A stretch of DNA of 64,000 bases from Gnetum montanum (taxonomy: Eukaryota > Streptophyta > Gnetopsida > Gnetales > Gnetaceae): NCBI GenBank assembly GCA_015680685.1, contig MNCI01025009.1, positions 1 through 64,000 on the forward strand. Direction: 5' to 3'. The translations under genes and the position numbers were made by a program. The notes beneath the pieces were generated by a model, which made no database searches, had not been told where the DNA came from, and worked only from the letters and a program-made list of their open reading frames with translations. Each line of letters starts with the position of its first letter. Within the stretch, counting starts at the first letter, position 1. Shown in pieces: positions 31,362 through 40,800 of the stretch.

Positions 31362-32256
31362 CATGAGAGGCAAGCATTCCCTATGCCCAACCATACAAAT
31401 CACAAGTGTGTACACATAATCCGATCAAATTTCTTGGAACTTTGAACTAATAATACCCTAGATAATTAAGTGTGATCTTGCTCATCATGATCTTCCCAAT
31501 CATCACTTATGCTAGCTTAATCAATATGGTTAAGTATGACTAAGGTGTAAGATGTTTTTATTTTTATTATTATCTATTATTAAAATATTAAAAAAATAAA
31601 GTGATCAAAATATTAATTTCTATCTAATTATGAAATTAAAAGTAATCTATGTTGTCCAAAGTGTATAGCATCTATTCCTACTTTTCGTGTACATTTTGAA
31701 CCTATATTAACATTGCTAAGTTACCAAGTATCTACTGTTGGGCATACTAAGTATCCACTCCTAGTATTAACGAATGTTAAGATATTATGCTTGAAGTGGT
31801 CATACTCACACTATTATGGAATAAAATACTACATTGTTAAGTACTAAAAAGTAAAGTGCATTGTTGTCATCATGTAGAAGTATCCAAGTGTCACAATGGA
31901 AGAAATTAATCACAATTTTATTATCGTCATGTAGAAGTGTCTAGGTACATTATGCACTTAAATAAAACTTCATACAATCAACTTAATCCACACTATAGAG
32001 AAGGAAATTTGGCTAAGTACTATAGAAGAAAACTATAAGAGTTTAGTTACTAGAATGACACAAGGTGTCATAAACATGATAGGAGACTCATATTTATTAG
32101 CATTTACTATAATTGCAATATTGTATTTGCAACATAGCATCCCAGCCTAAGATATAGCAAATGCAATGTAGCAACTGTGATACCATAGATGTGATGTACC
32201 AACCACAATATCATGGATCTAATGTATTGGCTTGCTACTACACTTTTCATGATTCA
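31362..32256 (-). mobile_element. LTR, probably solo (Athila/Tat-like, TATTCCCTA subfamily)
   Basis: It begins TCATGAGAGGCAAGCATTCCC (family TGATGAG with one change) and ends CATGATTCATCA. Internal wording matches the LTRs at 1-488 and 53939. Neither flank shows a tRNA-Asp primer site or a polypurine tract, so I call it solo. I see no clear target duplication. Confidence 0.68.
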
Positions 32257-32955
32257 TCAATGTTAAGCTCATGATCATTCCATATGGTTTATTTGCAAAT
32301 CCCAAGGCAACTACCACATCCATGAGAATGCTAATCCAAACCTTGTCTCTTATTTACATTTTTCATCTTCTTTGAGTTTTTTAGTATCAACAAGAGGGAA
32401 AGATAAATTGGAAGTAAACAAACTCTAGTTCGGCCCATAGAGTCATTATTATGACCACAACCTACTCTATGATTTTGGGCATTACTACAATGCTCTTTGC
32501 TACAAGAATGAAACATACTTGGTCATCATGTTTAGTAGATATACTAATATTTTGGTGCTTATGGCTCTAGTTTCTCTATAATTAGGCTCTATGAATTAGG
32601 AAAACTACTTTCAAATGACTAGATGCATGGTCTTGTAAGATCCAACATTGAAGCCATTAACAATATACTATCATTCTTCTTCATCGGATGCCCATTACCA
32701 TTATGATAGAATTTTTAGGACTTGTTGATAGCCTAGGACTTTGATATGAGCTTTATGGTTCTTGAAACATCAGTGAAGCATGGATCAGTATAAGCAAGCC
32801 TTGGATAGCCTTGTGGCACATGTAGCCAACACTATAAAATATAGCGTAGTTAAGGTAGTGATAAATATGACAAGCAAAGTTGGCATTGAGATGAGCACTA
32901 TAGAGATTGCAAAGGACAAAAGTACTTTCTTAGCATAGTGTAGCTAGCCTCACTG
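32257..32955. other. Unassigned stretch
   Basis: No recognisable gene is present. A plus-strand open run near 32790-32935 (reading about 'ALDSLVAHVANTIKYSVVKV') and a Cys/His-rich minus-strand run near 32460-32516 could be retroelement relics, but neither is identifiable. Confidence 0.4.
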
Positions 32956-33844
32956 ATGAAATGTCATAAGTCAATGCGTCAACTGGGCCGCGTATACGTG
33001 GCCGCGTCGACGTGGCCCCGTTTACGCAACCACCCTTCCTGGCCTATAAATATGAGTTCCTTCCATCTCATTTAGGCATATTTTTGAGTAGTTGTAGTGA
33101 AGCTCTTGCAGTTTGCTCCCGCAAGAGATAGAATATTTTCCAATTGCTTGCAGCAAGTGTAAGAAAAGTGATCGGATCTTTATTCAAGCATTGATGTATC
33201 AGAGCCCATTGGTGTGATGGCAATAAAGACGAACTATTCAAGCATTCCTTGCAGCATTTGGACTTAGTTATTTCATGCATTTAATAGTTTAATATGTTTA
33301 TGCTTTATTAATTACTTTTTGATGCTTTATTAGTTACTTGTTGATTATTTATGTTTTCATTATTATAATTTCAATCATTATTTTTCATTCATAGTTCGTT
33401 AAAGACTTAAGTACGACCATCTCGAACGTAATCCAAGCACTTGGTAAGCCCAGTGGCGCTTAACGTCTGGTAACCCAGTAGTATTAGGAGATGCTCAAAA
33501 TGTGCTCAGAAGATGGGACCAAATACTTATGCTAGGAATAGTTAGAATACAAACTAGGATAATCAGAGATTAGATAATAGTTTATTCCTTACTTCCCATA
33601 CCTCAATTTGCTGCCAAAAAGATAATTAAAAAGATATAAAAATCATTAGCCTTAGTCTCACTTAACCATCGTAAACAGGACCTCACAAGTGAGATTAGGA
33701 GGACAACGACCGTTCTAACCCAAGGTTTCACTGGTTAGAAGTCTGGTGTATGTCAAGTGCTTATAGTCTGTAGATTTTGACTGAGTTGCGTGTGAATGCT
33801 CGTGATTCGTATGGTTGGGCGTAGGGGTACCTAGCCGCTCATCA
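32956..33844 (+). repeat. 5' LTR of Element B
   Basis: TGATGAAATG starts it and CGCTCATCA ends it. U3 has GC-rich repeats ('GCGTATACGTGGCC', 'GCGTCGACGTGGCCCCG'), a TATA box CCTATAAATA (33043-33052) and AATAAAG within 'ggcaataaagacgaac' near 33221. Confidence 0.88.
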
Positions 33845-33845
33845 T

Positions 33846-33863
33846 TGGTGCCATTGCCAAGGA
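33846..33863 (+). other. Primer binding site, tRNA-Asp type (Element B)
   Basis: TGGTGCCATTGCCAAGGA lies one base after the LTR end, close to the standard plant tRNA-Asp site. Confidence 0.88.
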
Positions 33864-34010
33864 CTATTAGTCTTAAATGCGTCATCTGACTTTAGTGAAA
33901 TTATCATTTAATTTGTTGGAACGGACCTAGGATAGAAATATTTCCGCAAGCTAGGCAAATTTAAGTAAATTATAAGGTACATTGGTTACATGGACCATCT
34001 AACGTCCAAT

Positions 34011-34179
34011 ATGTCTTCTCATACGAAAGAGGTATTTAAACCACCAGTGCCGCAAGAGTGTCGGGTGGTGTACAAACATCCCAATGAATATGTCCCTAAT
34101 TTCACATTCATCCTACATCAGGATGAGCATCTTTGATGGTGGGACATGGAGGGTAGCATCATGCTACCACCCGACTGAG
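34011..34179 (+). pseudogene. gag: gag start (Element B), truncated
   Basis: The ATG at 34011 begins M-S-S-H-T-K-E-V. The capsid leader follows: 'VVYKHPNEYVPNFTFILHQDE', one stop, and 'WWDMEGSIMLPPD'. It corresponds to Element 4 gag (MSSSH... at 45315). It ends at the inversion junction at 34179. Confidence 0.75.
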
Positions 34180-35085
34180 CAGCTCCTGCATTTGCTATTG
34201 CCAGCTTCTGTTTTGTTGCCTTATGCACCTAGAACTCACCCTCGTATAGGAAATACAAGGCAGCCACTTATTTTTCTAACTCTGACTGTAGTCTCCAATC
34301 TGTGAGCATAGCTAGGTTTACATAGCGAAGGTTGGCTAACTCCATGTATTCTGTCATTTCTTCAATTTTTAGCTCCTTTAGGAGGATTTCTGCTTTATTG
34401 TAGGCATTCAATCTATCGAAGATGGATGGCCATACATTGCCTCCCTCTCAGAGCTACTGGAGCACTTGGTTCATCTGGGCTTTAACAACTTGAATGTGCT
34501 TCTCGTTTACCTCCTTCTACAATCCCACTTGGTCCTTGTAATGATTTTTGACTTTTTCAAATTTTAGGGCCTCATTCTTCCAAGTGAAAATTTTGATTGT
34601 AGACTTATGTCGCAATGCCCAAACCTCCTCCATTGATAGATTTCTATTTTCAATAGCCTACCTTCTTATGTTAGTGTTCACCCTAGCTAGCTCTTCCTGT
34701 TGTTGGTGGATGAAATCTTTCATGTGCTCATTCTCTGCACCAACATTGCATAGGCGATGAACTTCTGCAGTCAACTACACGTTCTCCTGGAAAACCTCCA
34801 CCAAGTCCTTCTCTAAGTGAAATGCTCAAGCATCTGCTATGGACTTCTCTAGGATCATCGTCTCCCTTACATCCTCAACAACTTGAAGTTTAAGCTGAAG
34901 CTATTGAAAAGCTTCATCTCCGGTGATTTCGCGGTTGAGAATGGCTGGATTGGCAAGTTGGGCTCTTAATTGGGCTACCTTCGTTGCCAAGCACTGACAA
35001 GCAGCTTGAGCAACTTCTCATTGCCCTTCCAAAACAAGGCTCTTGTCCCTTGCCAAGAGCAGCTCCGACTAGGTCGCAGTGATGA
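34180..35085 (-). pseudogene. ORF2 fragment (Element 4)
   Basis: The minus strand reads the coiled-coil half of ORF2: 'CLATKVAQLRAQLANPAILN', 'DFIHQQQEELARVNTNIRR', 'EALKFEKVKNHYKDQVGL', 'EEMTEYMELANLRYVNLAML'. These match ORF2 of Element A (16840-17690) in the same order. It stops in the middle of the protein at 34180, after the wording 'KLAIANA'. This copy is less stop-ridden than Element A over the shared region, which supports ORF2 as a genuine protein-coding gene. Confidence 0.78.
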
Positions 35086-35330
35086 TGGCATATCTTAGGA
35101 TCAATCCCTGTGAGTTTAGGATATGACCAAGCAAAGGCTGCTAACCATTTTTCAACCACATTTAACAACATTTTTTTCTATTCTAGAGTAAGGTTAGCAT
35201 TGATTATGACTAACTTCCCATTTTTTAATACATATTCCATGCTAGCTAGTAGAGGTTTTAGTTTAAGGGTCTCTTGCTTGAAATTTTTAAGAATTTCCAA
35301 CTCTTCCTAATAGGTATCATCATTTGCATC
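35085..35330 (-). pseudogene. pol: RT N-terminal part (Element 4)
   Basis: The minus strand reads 'SMEYVLKNGKLVIINANL', then 'FAWSYPKLTGIDPKIC', equivalent to Element A 10905-11075. It joins ORF2 directly, so RT palm, RNase H and integrase are deleted. Confidence 0.78.
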
Positions 35331-35990
35331 CTTAGAGAGTTGGTAATGAACTTGCTCTAGTTTATCCATGCCTACAACATATGGGCATGTCAGGCTCTTA
35401 CTTGGTTCAATGCAAAGTATGGTGCTCTCAAAATCAGCAGGTAGTCACTAGGTCTCCTCTTGTTTTATGGCTATTGCATATAAACACCTTTGAATTTCTA
35501 CTTCTAGTGCATAGTACTTGCATGTAGAGATGGATGTTCATTTTACTACCTAAAGTTTCTACACACAATTGCACCTTGTATCACTATACATGATGCATGA
35601 AACTTGCTTCTTCTCAATCTTCCCAAATGCATTTTCCTTAGATATTTCTAGGGAAAGATCTCTAATGCCCATTCTAAAATCAATGATGCTTAGCCATGCC
35701 CTTCCCATGATGATTGGGAAGTCCCCTTTGCAGCTATCTACCTTGATCACTAGGAAATTAGCAAGATAAGACCACCCTAGATAGTGTTCATAATGTCTTC
35801 TACCAATCCCAACAAAACAATGATGGCTTGGTCTACTAATTCTAATCTAATATTGCTCTTCTTTAAAGAAGGTAGGTTACATGTAGTATACATCTCATGA
35901 GAGATTAGGTTGACACTGAAACTAGAATTAAGAAGAGCCTTACATGGTTCATTCCCAACAATCTACAAATAAATTAGAGGACTTCTAGGA
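35330..35990 (-). pseudogene. Aspartic protease region (Element 4), active site altered
   Basis: The minus strand shows 'ALLNSSFSVNLIS' at about 35938-35900, with Asn (codon at 35927-35929) where the catalytic Asp is expected. 'FPIIMGRAWLSI' and 'IRDLSLEISKEN' follow near 35720-35630. It shares AAT-TCT-AGT with Element A at the active site. Confidence 0.72.
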
Positions 35991-35999
35991 TTAGCTAAT

Positions 36000-37145
36000 T
36001 TCCTAGGAAGGTTTCTAGCATGAATCCAATTAGACATAGCATAAGTAAGCATCATAGTATGGATCCTGGGTGATGCTTGGTTTGAAGGGAACTTAAAGGA
36101 ATTTGATACAGAAAAAGACAAAAAAATAGGGATGTCAACCATAAGTTTATTTGAGGGCTTAGGTGGACTGCGTGATTAAAAGAAAGGTCTTTTCTTTGAC
36201 CAAGTATATGAACCACTCGATTGATGAACCAATTGTAGATTAATGACCCTAGTAGCATTGCATTGTTATGGTTGAGCTAGGAGTTCACCTTGAATAGGTG
36301 GAGCAAGTGGTAGCTATGTTGAGGGAGGAGGAAGATGTGCAGGAATAAGAGGAGGATAAGGGTAAGAGGTGGCATCCCCTCTTACATGTGGAGAATGACT
36401 TCAATAATAATCAAAAGGATGGTAGTAAGATCAGAAACTAGAAATGTGACTAGGGGAGTCACGTGGAGATAGGGGTTGTTGAACATAGTACCATATGGAT
36501 TAGATTATATATAAGGGTATTGCTACCTTGGTGGTGCCAACACCCATGATTGTGGTTGCTACCACTATTGATATTTCTCATATGGTTATGGTGAAGTTCC
36601 ACTTGGATAATATTGTTGTTACTAGTAGAAATGCCTAAAATTACCTTGAGGATAAGGCAATCATCTAGGTATTTGCCTTTGTGTTAATTTTAGATTTAAA
36701 GCGTACATCCCAAACTCCTACAAGTGTGACACTATGGGGAAACATCCCTCAAGATGTTCATACTAGAAAATGTCACACCCACCATCATCATCCAATTTTC
36801 TTCCCACAACTTTCTCTATTGTAACAATGTTGCCCTTACTATCCATGGAGTCCCATAACTGATCAACCTTGGTCATAATTTCAAACTAAAATTTTTGAAG
36901 TAGGAAGGCTTTCCTATTTTTCACCTCATCAAGTGTTGATTCTTCCTCACTATCACAAAATTGAATCTTCCTCTTGTGAATAGAAGCATTGTGCTTATAC
37001 TCTTCTAGACTTTCTTGTTTTCTCAATTCATCTTTCTCTTTAGCTACTTGCTCAATCAATTTTTGGATCTAATGGACACTTAATTCTAATAGTCATCCTT
37101 AGGCATAGATGCCAAGGGTTCTCCTTGTCTTAGATCAAAGCCTAT
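36000..37145 (-). pseudogene. gag: gag C-terminal part (Element 4)
   Basis: This holds the region after the Gag core: 'KIQFCDSEEESTLDEVKN' (about 36970-36910), a degraded zinc knuckle near 36765 (C..F...HLEGC) and the Pro/Tyr-rich tail (36640-36300). The core itself is divided by Element 3 and resumes at 44303. Confidence 0.75.
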
Positions 37146-38125
37146 TGATGAGTGAAGAGGTACCCCTACACTCAACCATACGAAAAGAGCGTAGCATGCA
37201 TGATCCGGTTGAACTCTACAGACTAAATGCCTACACGTCCCATGGAACACTTGGGGTTAATCATTTGTTGTTTTCCCAAACTTACTGGTAAGTGTCATAG
37301 TGTATGGTTAAGTAAGTCTGAGCTATATGATTTTTATGGTCTTTTATGGTTTTTCTCCTATGCTATTGAGGTGAAGGGGTGAGAAAGCTAACTAACTCTA
37401 ACTAAGGACTAAGTCTAAAGTAACTAGTATCAGCATCTATTCCCACTTACCGTACACACCCTGAACTATGCAACTATGCCTACCAAATGCTAATCGTTAT
37501 TGGGATCACCACACGTAATGCACTTGCTCGAAGTGGTCATACTGAGGCACTTAACTAGCATAAACGTGATGAGAAGCTAATTCCTTGACTAGCCGTACAC
37601 ATCCGTAGATGCTTGTAATCAAGTCGTACTCATCCCGCGTTCTAGGAGTTGAGGGTGAGAGAGACTAATCGCAATGAGCAACCGATTTCTTGATTAGACA
37701 TACATATTTTTCAATGCTCATAATCAAGTCATACTCATGTCGTGCTAATGTAGGTAATAAATAACATGTAATAAATAACAAGTAATAAACCTATTCCATG
37801 CACTGCAAGGTTTATCAACAAAGCTCGTCTTTATTGCCGTACACAACTTGCGTTCAGGTACAAAGCTACTCGAATAAAGATCTGTTCACCTGGGGACTCC
37901 TACTATGGGTACATGGAAAATATTCTATATCTGGAGTGATCAAACTACCAGAGTTTCCCTACTTTAAGCCTAGGATGAGAAATAAGGGGAGTGCCACCTC
38001 TTATTTATAGATTTGGCAACGGACCGCGATATTGCGTACGCAACATCACAGGGGACGACGTGATATCGCAACGGCTGCGATATCGCGTATGCGATATCAT
38101 GGCTTGTGCATATCACATCTCATCA
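37146..38125 (-). repeat. 3' LTR of Element 3
   Basis: It begins TGATGAGTGAAGAGGTACCCC and ends ATCTCATCA. U3 (about 38025-38115) carries GCGATATTGCG, GTGATATCGC, GCGATATCGC and GCGATATCAT words beside TATA (plus-strand TTATTTATAG near 38001). Confidence 0.92.
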
Positions 38126-38134
38126 TACCCCCAT
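38126..38134 (-). other. Polypurine tract (Element 3)
   Basis: Plus-strand TACCCCCAT abuts the LTR end, as in Elements 1 and 2. Confidence 0.75.
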
Positions 38135-38309
38135 GATTGAATGAAAACTCATCCTTGAGTTCCTTATAATAATATTGGGAAGGTATGGAATTATTGAGGG
38201 GAATGGAACTAATGGGATGACATGTGAACGGATCATCATTACAAGACTTGACAAAACTGGTGTTCATGACAACAAGGATGAACACCTTATTACAATGACA
38301 TCAGGCCTT

Positions 38310-38490
38310 ACTTGGTAGCTGAGAAAGAGAGAGAGAGAAAGAGAAGTGTTGCTACTGCCAACACCAAGATTGTGCCTTCGTTGTCCATCTGTAAGTGCGC
38401 CATCGATCTTGCTCCTTCCATAGCTGCTTCCAACGCTACTCCATTCCAAGTGGTTCCTCCAGATCCGATCTATTATTGCATGGTCACCAT
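38310..38490 (-). pseudogene. ORF2 start remnant (Element 3)
   Basis: The ATG at 38490 directly follows GTGTGTGCAG. The reading is M-V-T-M-Q then two stops, then 'GSGGTTWNGVALEAAMEGA'. It is diverged from the MAPKR-type start of Elements 1 and 2, and most of ORF2 is missing. The assignment rests mainly on the intron and on its position before the polypurine tract. Confidence 0.45.
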
Positions 38491-38550
38491 CTGCACACAC
38501 AACACAATCTTATATTAGCAAGGGTAAATGAATCATTATGTAATTGATAC
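38491..38550 (-). other. Putative 60-bp mini-intron before ORF2 (Element 3)
   Basis: The minus strand reads exon end GCAAG, donor GTATCA, branch candidate CCTTGCTAATAT, then a TG-rich stretch and GTGTGTGCAG before ATG. Confidence 0.58.
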
Positions 38551-39978
38551 CTTGCTTCGGTGTAAGTTCATTGGGTAAGTTGTGGTATGGCTGATATGGA
38601 TCTGGAGATATATTACTGATGACTACCGAAGGTGTAGGGGTTAGGAAGAAAATCAAAAATTTTGGGGCTAGGAGAAAATTGAAAAAATCAGGTCCCGTAC
38701 CCCCATGACTAATCGCAAGCCTCCGGTAGCGTTAAAATGGAGAAAGAAAAGGAGTAAGAAGGATAGATAAAAAGGGACAACTATAGCAACGATGAAATGG
38801 ATGTCAAAATGGTAATGAACAAAATAAAATTGATTGCAAAAATGTTAAGGAAAATAAGTTAACAAATGCTCCAAATAGGAATGTCAGTGGGTCCTCTCCA
38901 AAGCAGGCTCATGCCCTTAGTGCCTCGAAAAACCCACACTCAAAGAGTCCGTAGGCTCTGGGAATGTCATTTGGAACAAGAGTTAAAGTCTTAACCACAA
39001 GAGTTTAACGAAAAGAAAACAATGCATTAACCAAAATATATACACTAATGATACAATTGGCAATGAGGTAAACAATGAAGAGAAGGGTGGAGAGAAGAGG
39101 ATGAAATGGAATCCCAAGAACAAGGTGGTGTACAGCCCCTTGTGTGTTTCATGATTAATATGACTTAGCAATTCCCATTCCAACTCCGGCCTCAAACCAA
39201 CCACATCCAGTGACTTCGCATCAATGCATTTGGCCAAACCATCCACTTGGATAACAAGAATGCCTTCCCCAAGAGTGACTACCATTCTGATGAATTAAAG
39301 GAGAGAATGGGAATCGAGAAGGACCTTAGTTAGAGGGAACACTTTTGGTTCCATAACTAGTGCTTGTAGCCCAAGTTTATTCGTCTAAGGGGTGTGCTTT
39401 GAATTCTCACTTTTTTTTTCTTTTTTTCTTTTTGTGTTTTTATGCATGAGAACCACACCATGCAAAGACTTCTTATTTTTATTGTCTCAGCTTCCAATAG
39501 GTGGGGAACATCGAAACAGAAGAAAACTCAAGAAGAAAACATCCAAGCACCCAAGAGAATGACCAACACAAAAGCATCAAGTTTCCTTGAAGTCACACCC
39601 TTTTCAATCCTTGAGTCCTTCCTTAGTTTGAGAAATACCCAGTCACCGATTCATTTAAGTTCTTATTAGAAGGGGACTGTACATTTCAAGCCAAGAGAGA
39701 CCATAGAAACTAGTGGATGGATGGATGAAGTGGTCTCATTGCCTACCATATCAAAAGAAACATACCTTAGTATCAACATTGTGACTTAAAGGTAAAAACC
39801 AAACACTAGCAATCAATATGAAAATAGTTCATACCATCATTTCGAACACTTATTGGGTGACAAACTTACAGGGTGGATCACACACACACACACACACACA
39901 AAATGGAAAAAGTATAATGATGTTGTCAAACAAAAACAAGAAAAGCTAAAGAAATTTGTAAAACATAGACTAGAAAAG
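38551..39978 (-). other. Non-coding spacer (Element 3)
   Basis: It contains the conserved block at 38882-38960 (minus strand ...GGAGAGGACCCACTG), stretches alignable to the Element 1 and 2 spacers (for example near 39550-39610), a T-rich run at 39410-39435 and a CA repeat at 39879-39901. No gene is supported. Confidence 0.5.
38882..38960 (-). promoter_or_regulatory. Conserved upstream block of ORF2 (Element 3)
   Basis: The minus strand contains 'CTACGGACTCTTTGAGTGTGG', 'AAGGGCATGAG' and 'TTTGGAGAGGACCCACTG', in the same order as in Elements A, 1 and 2. Confidence 0.48.
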
Positions 39979-40180
39979 TTAAAGAAAGTTGTAAAACAAA
40001 AATGTGTAAGACAAAAACGTTGCAAAACAAAAATGTGTAAAAAAAAAACTTAAAAGAACTGAGGGCCCCATATGATTAGCATAGGTGGCCATCTCTCCCA
40101 TGACTGAGTTGTAAGGGAGAGATCCAAAATAATGAGCATCTATTTGAATTTCTAAGAAATGCCCAACTTCTCCCAATTGA
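39979..40180 (-). pseudogene. Post-integrase tail (Element 3)
   Basis: 'YFGSLPYNSVMGEMATYANH' and a Phe/Leu-rich continuation match the region after integrase in Element A (13380-13458). Here it follows directly after the protease, so RT to integrase was removed cleanly between these points. Confidence 0.6.
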
Positions 40181-40800
40181 TGATCTTAGATTGAGGGAAG
40201 GAAGTTGGTGACACTCATATTCCAATGTGTCTATGCCTTCATTGTTGGCATGGGTTTCCTCAGTTCGTTCCATGCATATTTGTCTGCTCCTTCTAGTAGT
40301 TGTCAACCACAGGGTGTCTACTATTTCTTTTATGGTTGCTACATATAGGCATCTTTGTTGCAAAGTTTCAAGGACACACCTATTACATGGAGGCATTTCC
40401 TCCATGTCATCACCCAATGAATCATTGTATGTGATGCATGGAAATTTCATCTTTTCAATATTTCTGCAAATGTTTATCTTAGAAATTTCCAAGGAAAGAT
40501 CATGGATCCTAAGCCATGCATCTAGTGTACTTAGCCATGCCCTTCGCATTATAATTGGGAAGTTTCCTTCATTCTTTTTCACTTCAATCACCAGAAAATT
40601 AGCTGGGTAAGACCAACCACACACAGTGGTAATGATGTCCTTCACCAATCCCAAGGGAATGGTGATGGACTGGTCCACCAGCTCTAGTTGAATGTTGCTC
40701 TTCTTGAGTTGTGGTAGGTTCCAGGCATGATACATCTCTCATGAAATTAAGTTGACTATAGAACCTGAGTCAAGAAGAGCCCTATGTGGTTCATTTTCAG
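40180..40800 (-). pseudogene. Aspartic protease domain (Element 3), active-site Asp present
   Basis: The minus strand reads 'ALLDSGSIVNLIS' (Asp codon at 40769-40771). An open stretch follows with 'MYHAWNLPQLKKSNIQLEL', 'IPLGLVKDIITTVCGWSYP', 'NFLVIEV', 'FPIIMRRAWLSTLDAWL' and 'IHDLSLEISKINIC'. A downstream segment (about 40430-40210) is a protease-RT linker remnant. This is the best-preserved protease in the window and serves as the reference for the altered copies in Elements A, 4 and 5. Confidence 0.8.

Larger units (their letters stand above)
32956..34179 (+). mobile_element. Element B: 5' end of a plus-strand Athila/Tat-like element (LTR, primer site, gag start)
   Basis: LTR 32956-33844, primer site 33846-33863, then the gag start at 34011. 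The sequence changes abruptly at 34179/34180 to minus-strand ORF2 of Element 4, so the rest of the element was lost through a rearrangement. Confidence 0.85.

Noticed and set aside
39879-39901. CA repeat as a regulatory site
   Set aside because: An ordinary microsatellite in a decayed spacer with no conserved counterpart in Elements 1, 2 or A.
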